Assembly: GCF_037392515.1 (NCBI RefSeq)
Contig: NC_090290.1
Span: 620,001 to 684,000 of the forward strand
From: Haliotis asinina
Lineage: Eukaryota; Mollusca; Gastropoda; Lepetellida; Haliotidae
Direction of reading: 5' to 3'
Length of the DNA stretch: 64,000 nt
Position numbers and translations under genes: made by a program. Below are positions 23,201 through 32,200 of the stretch, piece after piece; within the stretch, counting starts at the first letter, position 1; the number at the start of each line of letters is the position of its first letter. The notes below the pieces were generated by a model. That model did not search any database and was not told where the DNA came from. It worked only from the letters and a program-made list of their open reading frames with translations.

Positions 23201-26200
23201 ACATTCTCTACCTCGACGCAAACAACCTGTACGGCTGGGCCATGAGCCAGTATCTACCTACAGGGGGATTCGAATGGGTACCCCACGTTGATGTTATGGA
23301 GGTTGCACCAGATTCGAACAAAGGGTATATCCTCGAAGTTGACTTAGAGTATCCCAAGGAATTACACACATCGCACAACAGCTATCCCCTTGCACCCGAA
23401 CGTATGAGGGTTAACACAGACTGGATGTCTGAGTACCAACATAACTTGTCAGGTGGGCGTGTGACAGACGTTGAAAAACTCGTGCCTAACTTAATGAATA
23501 AGACCAAGTACATCGTTCACTATCGCAACCTACAGCTGTACCTGTCGTTGGGTATGAGGCTGACCAAAATACACAGGGTGCTCATGTTCGACCAGAGTCC
23601 ATGGATGGAGCCCTACATCAGAATGAACACAGACCTACGAAAAAAAGCCACCAGTGATTTTGAGAAAAATCTCTACAAGCTCATGAACAACTCGGTGTTT
23701 GGTAAGACTATGGAGAACCTGAGGAAACGCGTGACCGTGAAGCTGGTTCGGTCGAGTGAAGAAGACAAGCTCAGGAGATTGATAGCCAGTCCGGCATTCA
23801 ACCGTAGTAAGATATTCACAGACAACCTGGTTGCCCTACACATGAAGAAAAGTCACATAAAATTCAACCGGCCTGTTTACGTGGGGATGAGCATCCTCGA
23901 TTTATCCAAACACCTGATGTACGACTTTTACTACAACGAGCTCAAGAAACAGTACGGCGACAGGTGTGAAGTGCTGTACACTGACACGGATTCCCTGCTG
24001 ATGGAGATTCGAACCGAGGACGTGTACGAGGACATGAAAAAACACCTCGATTTATACGACACCAGCGACTACCCTAAGACCCATACCCTACACAGCACGG
24101 TAAATAAAAAGGTCCTAGGTAAGATGAAGGACGAGTGTGCTGGCACGCCCATAGCCGAGTACATAGGTTTGAGACCTAAGATGTACTCCATACTGAAAGC
24201 CGACAATAGTGAGATCCGGAAGGCTAAGGGGGTTAAGAAGTATGTGGTGAAACAACACATCAAACACGCCAGATTCAAGGAAGCCCTGTTCAAGACCCGT
24301 ACCTTTAGACATAAAATGAACACACTTAGAAGTGATGGACATAAGATATACGGACTGACTATAAACAAGACGTCCCTGTCGCCTATGGACACGAAACGTT
24401 GGATAGCTATTGATGGGATAAACACATACGCGTATGGACATGAAAAAATTTGAGGCTATTTACTACAGCCCGCGTGGGTACTGGAAAGGAGCTAGCGCAG
24501 TAGATAAGCTAGCTAAAATAGCGCGAGTACCCCCGGAGGAAGCCAAAGCGTGGCTTGAAAAACAAGCCCTGTGGCAGATCTATTTGCCGGCACCACGCTA
24601 CGTGCCTAGAAGGAGGTTCGGTATTAACATACCTAATAGCGTTCACCAGGCAGACCTACTGTTCCTACCCCACGACAAGAGGTACAAGTATGCCTTAACC
24701 GTAGTGGACGTAGCCAGTCGTTACAAGGAAGCCGAACCCTTGACCACGAAAGATTCGGCCCAGGTAGCCAGAGGATTCGAACGCATATACAAACGCAGCC
24801 CGCTGACGTGGCCAACAGAGCTGCAAGTTGACCCCGGACGGGAGTTCATGGGTGCCGTGTCACAACTGCTAGCCAAACACGATACAAAGGTCAGGCGTGG
24901 CACGGCCGGAGCCCATCGCAGCCAAGCCATAGTTGAGAGATTTAATAGGACTTTGGCTGAGCGCTTGTTCGGCTATCAGTATGCTAGGGAGATAGCCACC
25001 CCTGGAAAACGATCGACTGAATGGGTCACGAGGTTACCCAAGGTGGTGTTGGCAATCAACCATGAAGTCACCCGTCTCACCGGTAAGAAACCGGCAGACG
25101 CTATCAAACTAAAATCAATAGTTGCAGAGTCGGCCGCTCCATTGCGTGGGAAGGAGAAACAGATACCAGATAGGGCCCTAGTGAGGTATCTATACCAGCC
25201 GGGGGAACACGAGGGCGATAGCCGTAAGCGAGCCACCGATCCTATATGGTCAGTCAAAACTTACAACATAGATAAAGTGGATATGAAAGCCGACGAACCT
25301 AACTTATACTACTTGAGGGATGGGCCGGGTAGGGGATTTGTAAGAGAAGAATTATTGATCGTACCGTACGGCACAGTGTTACCTCCTACCAAGGCACAGT
25401 AATTACCGCCAACTTTTTTATAGTAGGGGTAATAGTAGCAAGAGCTAATGACCCAACCAAAGCCTTATTTACTAAATAAGGCTTTGTAGAGACATTTCTT
25501 GAAAGTGAGCCAGAACTGTCATTCCCTATACTACTTGCTAATTTCTGATTTCCAGGAAATATGACCATATTAAAACAGAACTTAGGAAGACATGACTTGA
25601 GTAGCCTCTGTTGGAAGAGAACGAGGATCAGTCATGTTAGGAACATTATACTGTTCAACACAATATACCAGCACTACTGACCACTTTACCAGTTGAGGAG
25701 AAAAGCCTTTGTTCACGTTTTCACTTTGACATGTTTAGATTTATGAAGACACATTAAGGCTGGGATTTCTCACAGCAATACATCTATATTCTAAAAGTGA
25801 AAGTTGCAGTCACATTATAGAAGGTCCTTATGTGTAAGAATGATCAAGTAATAAAACTACTGCTGTATTTACATGTTAGAAATAATCACATTGCTCTTTT
25901 ATGTGTGTTCGCATGATCAAATAATCACTGTGCCATTGCACCTAATGACTGAGGATAACATTTGATGCAAATCACAGTATAACCCAGCTGCTCAATTATC
26001 TACTGCTTTATTTTAGAAAAACATGTGAACACTTCCGGCAGAAAACACTTACTGATGGAACTATGAGTTTGTCCCAATATAAGTTCACCTATGGTCATCG
26101 ATGGTTTCTGAGTATTTCTCATACAGAATGCCAGTATAGTTCCTGGTGAAGGGGATGATCTCACATCTCTAAACCTACCTGTGGGAAGTTTAAACCTACT

Positions 26201-29200
26201 TGTGGCATGTGTAAACCCCCTGTCAAATGTCTAAACCTGTCAAATGCGACATGTTGCAACCTACCCATAAACCTATCTTTGACATGTCTAAATCTACCTG
26301 TGGCATGTCTTAATCTACCTGTGACATGTCTAAATCTACCTGTGGCATGTCTAAATCTACCTGTGGCATATCTCAAGCTACTTCTGACATGTCTCTATCT
26401 ACCTGTGGCATGTCTAAATCTACCTTGACATGTCTAAATGTACCTGTGGCATGTCTAAATCTACCTGTGGCGTATCTCAACCTACTTCTGACATGTCTAA
26501 ATCTACCTGTGACATGTCTTAACCTACCTGTGAACTGCTATGATTGAGGTGAAGAGCCGTGGAGATCCTGGAATCTGAAACACCAAATCTTCAGTATAAC
26601 TCTGCAGACTTTTTAAACAGGAAACCATACACACAACACATACACAAGTGAGGGAAGACCAACTAAGCCTAAACAACATAATAACCCTACTGCCCCTTTT
26701 GCCAACAGTGGATATTTAGTTGTCTCCTAGGAATCTTGTACGAACAAGTCAAGTGAAAACTGCTCAATGATTGTAAATTTGACTAGTAGGCATGTTTTTC
26801 CTCATCTAAATTGTACAAGCAGTCTTCTTATGTGCATTTAATGTTTATTTTGAATCTTTTAGAGTCACAATTATCTTCAAAAGCAAATTCCATGATGTAA
26901 ACCAAATTATAAGGCTGTATGTGATGGTTGGCATTGTAAATTTGGTCAGGGCCGGCAAATTTTTCAACTAACCAGCGCTGTGGTATGGCAGAAATTTTGG
27001 GGAGTTTTATACCCTCCTACAATATAGTTTAACTTTATGATATTCCAATATTTTCATATCATCCCCTGGTATAGACCTTTTAGATAGTTCAAAAGTTAGC
27101 ACAGGCATTCCTCCTCAGTTCTGGATGAACATGTTAAACCTCAAGTTAAATTGTGAGTGAGTGAGTTTAGTTTTCTGCCACTTTCAGCAATTTTTAGGCA
27201 ATATTACTACAGGAGGCACTCATTATATGAAGGGAATCGAATTCGGTTTTCCAGTGTGATGAGTGCATGCTTTCAACCACAAGGCGACCTTACCACATCT
27301 TCAAGTTTAGGAATTGTTTTAAACCAACTGATGAACTGTCTAAGACACCCTTCCAGTCATACTGAAGACCTTACTGAATGTGGAGGCAAAGCTGTAAGAG
27401 CAGTGAAGGAGAGTTCATAATCAGGACAAATGTGAGGTTCAAATGAATGATCAGCTGATATTGGCCTGAACAGGGGAGGCAACTCTGAATAGATCAGCCT
27501 TCCTAACAGTCACCACATCACAACAAATCTGAGTACCCTAAGTACTCATAACTGTTGACTTTTCAATTCAACATTGTGGTTGCCTTAAGACCTGCTAATA
27601 CATAAAGCTCATGCTGGAGACATTCTGAGCCCTCTGACTCAATGTGTTTTGCTATTTCATCACATTTTCCACATGACATGTTATGTAAGATGACGAATTC
27701 TTTTGTTTGTAAGGGTGAGTGAGTATGGTCATGTGCCACAGTTAGCAATATCCCAGGAAAATTAGGTGTCTTTGGTGTGACAAGTGAACACCTTGACCAA
27801 AAGCTCTCATATCACTCCCGTAAGGATGAGACCTACCAATACTTTAATCTGTGAATAAGTAACTGACTGAATTTAGTTTTGGGTCGCACACAGGCATATT
27901 CCAGCTATATGGTGGCAGTCTGGGCCAGACAATCCAGTGATCAACAACATGAACATCAATCTGTGTAAACTTGCATGTCTCAAACAAGTCAGCGAGTCTG
28001 ACCACCCAATCATGTTTCTCACCTCAAACAATAAGCATAGGTCTTCACTGGTCTGCACATCACAAGGTACGTGGGTGATTGAGTTTAGTTTTCACTCAGC
28101 AATAAGTGTCAACCAAATCAGCAAACATGACCATGATGACTGCTGATTAAGACACAATTCAAACATGGATGTACAAACATAACAACTGCTCTAGTCAGCC
28201 ACTGTCTAACACCTGAACTCAGCAAGGCTCCACCTGCAAGATGGCAGTCTAAACAGTCTGGGCCAGAGAAAATAAAATTATTATGACCAATTATTTAGAT
28301 ATCATCAACAAAAGATAAACAAAAATCACACTTACCAAGTTTGTAAAAATGAATTCAAATCGTGTTGCACCAGCTTTTGTTAAGACAAACAATGCCTCTG
28401 TCGTGCCACGAAGTTTCTGAAAGGAAAGGATAAACTCATGAAAACTGACCTTATCTCACACAACTTGTATATGTTCTAGGCTACCAGAATATTCAGAGGA
28501 AATTATAACATTAACACAGTCTTTTTCAACCTACAAAACAGCATCTGAAACTGTCTTGAGCGTGTTGAAAAAAGATACATGGTGTACTTTGGCTAAATCT
28601 GAGCAGTATGTTCACTGACCTTATATTTCTGATGCCTGGGCCAAAAGATTTAAAGGCATTGACCTATAATTGTTTACAATAAATTACATCACTCTGAAAC
28701 TTCATATAAAGCTTGGTTTACCAACATTTGTATAGCAGTGACATCCAGTTAAAAGTTCAATAGTTCAACTGCTCAAAGGCGCTTTTTTTTCCAACAATCA
28801 CTGCATGACCATCACAATGCCACATCATATTTTCAGTTTCAATCTCAAATCCCTTGGGATCATACAACTCTTGTAGTCTACTAAGCCAGGGATTGGTATA
28901 AAGAACTGGGACATTTTCAGGATTATTACATATTTAGAATGGGCCACTGCCCATACATCAATAGTAAACATCAAAATTTTAATGGGCCAAAATTTTATAT
29001 TCTAAATTAAATGCGCAAAATGGCCTATGACCCCTGCCTATCCCAATCCCTGCAAGGCGCACCAAGCTAATGTGTCTTTCCCACCCTTATGAGATTCCCA
29101 TTAATGGCTGGGTGGACTGGGACAGTCCCCCGGACACATAGTCACAGTACGTTGTCCAAGTTTACTACATGTTGTTGTACCCCCAACTAGGTATCTAGGT

Positions 29201-32200
29201 ATCTGGTCTTCAACCAATGGATGTGTGGGTTCTTTTTAGTGCACAGGGTTGTTTACTGTACACTAGGACTGCAACTATACTGAAAGAGTCTGCACATGAA
29301 ATTGACTCCAAGGTATTTGCACCCTGTCACAGGTAGGCTTGATCCAGGCACCTCCAACCTATATGAAATACTAGCTGGCACTGCTCACCTACTGTGCCCA
29401 TCTCCCATGAAAATAAGCAGTAAAAGAGTTTGGCAATTAGTGAATAATAGGTTTTCAAATGACGTGGAATCTATCTAATGACGTGGATGATATCAAAAAT
29501 AAATTTAGATTGATCTCCTGTCTTCCGATTTGCATTTGCAAAACATCAGTAATTTCTGTATGTCATAGGTGACCCAATTATTCGAGACAAACAATTACTA
29601 ACATGAAGTACCAAATGAATTCCCACAGCCTGGCATTCTCAGTAGATGACATAAGAAATGTAACTCGCTTGTAAGTGGGTACATTGAAACTGACAGAAGA
29701 GTGCTCAGCCAATCTGAAAATCACATTAATGTGTGAGGTAAAACGAGCTGTTAATATGTCACAGTCAGTTAACAACATCACTGCAGAAGAAATGGCTGTC
29801 ACAAGAGTAGTTAGGTTTTATGCAATACCAAAATGTGCATTCAATATGCAGAAGTACATCTTGAGGGATGTCCAATATATTTAACTGCACCAAATGCATA
29901 ACACACAATACCTGTAATGAATATCATCATACTGTACAGTGCATGTCACTGACTATCAGTTTACAGGAAGCTGGACTGACTTAAACCTAAGTCAAAATTA
30001 TATCTGTCTGCTATAGATTGTAAGTTCCGTTTGATCTAATCATCTGCTATTGTAGAATATCATACTTTCCAAGTCTTTCAAATGGCGGAATATCCTACTT
30101 CCTGTATCTTTCAAAACTATCTCAGGTCTAAAATAATCACTAGTGACTGTGCAACTTTGTTATAACTGTAAGTAAGGAGGAGCCTTGAACAATAGTAATT
30201 GTGGGGGTCGTCTTGAGTCCTAGTTTTGGTGAATAAACACACGGGCTGCATAGTGTAAGTCAGATAGTTTACTCTGAGACACTGGGATTCACTGTCAAGC
30301 TGAATCTCATAATTACTGGAGAACAGACTATTGTTCCAGAAGAATATTATCTAAATCACAATCAAGGGTACTTGTCATAATTAATGGAGAACAGACTGTT
30401 GTTGCAAAAGAATATTATCATTAACACAATGAAGGTTCTCATATATATCAGCTGGTTAGAAACATTGATAACTGGAGATATCATACATGGGCAATATAAC
30501 ATTGTGTCACTGAATATTGTACAAACACTATTAATGTGCTGTTCATTTACTGTCTCTCGCTATTTCACACACATACACACACACAAAAAAAAAAGAACCA
30601 AAACATTTTTTTAAAAAAAGAAAAAAAGACTGTTTCTGATGTTGTTTGTAGCAATCTGAGTGTAAAGCAGACATGCAGTTCTGTTAGGATATTTATATTC
30701 CTGTTAACCCATCAACAAAAAAAGTGTGAAAACATGAATGCAACTTACTGACTGTGCTTGTTTGGATGATATGTTGATGACACAGTTGAAACCAATTGCT
30801 AAAACAGAATAATGTCATCAAAAATTACTATTGAATACCTGGTGCTAATCAGTTATGTATATCTACATTTGAATATGCTGTTTGTTTAATGCAAGACTCA
30901 GCACCAGTCCAGCCACATGACAATGGTCTGTTTGAACCACATTATTAACTCGTGCGACTGAAAGATGACAACAGAAATGGTAGAAATACGTGAATACTGT
31001 CTTTGACAAACTCTGACTGACTTGTTTGAGTGTTGCTACCTACACAGGTTGACTCTTGGGACGGACATGGAATGCCAGATAATACGCAGGTTAGACACCA
31101 GCAATCGACCTGAAAAGAAACAGGATATAATTGATAGCATTTTCAACTGTTTGACTGAGTGTACTGCTGTGTTACAGTAACTTACACAATGTAAAGCCAA
31201 ACATCAGCTACATTAAGTTCTTCCCATCTGATCTGAAATAAAACAGAGTAATGTATCTTGTTACATCGCTTCTTCTGTATGCGAGTGTGTGTTCATATCC
31301 TGGATGGGACTTTAACTCTGTGCTTTACTGAGAAGGTATAATCCCCAAAATATTGTAAAGTGAATGGATTTTGTTTCATACTACAGTCAGAGATGGTGGG
31401 GTAGCTCAGTGTGTAAAGCATTAACTTGTCACACTGCAGACATGGGTTGGATGTGTGAAGTCCATTTCCGGTGTCCCCCACAGTGATATTGCTGGAATAC
31501 TGCTAAAAGCAGCATAAACAATACTCACTCGCTCATAGTTCAGTCACAGCCTTTCAGCCACTCCATGTCAGACTGTAACGAATAGGTCGAACCTACGCTA
31601 GCCAAAGGCTGACTGCATGAACAACAATCTCTATCATTTGACACATAACCAGCCCGGTGAAAGTCAAGGTTATCATCATAACAGTGTACTTGGAAAATGG
31701 AAGGAAATATGCATACGACTGATACGGTGGCTGGTGGTACACTGACTGCTTCAATCTTAAAGTCATGGCGTCACTACTCCCTGTCTCCTTTGTCATAATC
31801 TAAACTGATAATACCATACGGAGTACACAAATGGTGAATAATTTTCTTCAGGTTTGATGTATTTATCTCACAATATATGATGATTTCAATTTTAGTCTTT
31901 GGCATTCTGGCTTTAAATTTGATTATTTCCTTGCTGTATAATCAAGTTTCAATCAGCAGTATCCCAGATATATGGCAACGATTTGTAAATAATTAAGTCC
32001 AGGCCAGACTATCCACTGACTCACATCATAAGCGATGATCAATGCAATTGTGGTATGATGACGTGTTATCTGTGTCAGTGATGTCGACCACTTGATCACA
32101 CAAGCTGCCTCTTACAACAAGAATGGCTCCTTGAAATATTTCGGCTCTTACCCCTCTCGCCATTGTTTCCTTTTGTGTCTTCCACTGCATCAAGTCTGTC

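Larger units (their letters stand above)
11196..25535 (+). mobile_element. Complete Polinton/Maverick-type virus-like element
   Basis: About 14.34 kb with 334-bp terminal inverted repeats, DNA polymerase B, retrovirus-like integrase, packaging ATPase, double jelly-roll capsid protein and a set of small structural proteins. The flanks read ..ctctat-tgctaa at left (11191-11196) and tgctaa-tttctg at right (25536-25541). The duplicated target is thus 5 bp (tgcta) or, if one terminal A is shared, the 6 bp typical of Polintons. A MITE paralogue at 40431-40461 shows the uninterrupted site. No coding gene shows a frameshift or premature stop. It sits in BBS5 intron 6. Compared with classic Polintons (15-20 kb) it is short and has no recognisable cysteine protease. 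Whether it moves as a transposon, makes virions or both cannot be told from sequence. Confidence 0.96.

Noticed and set aside
11196..25535. Bacteriophage or bacterial island reading of the compact gene block
   Set aside because: Polymerase, integrase, capsid and ATPase types, TIRs and the intronic position in an animal gene all fit a Polinton.
31195..31240. Extra BBS5 exon between exons 2 and 3 on the minus strand
   Set aside because: It has an acceptor-like flank, but exons 2 and 3 already join in phase with family-consistent sequence.
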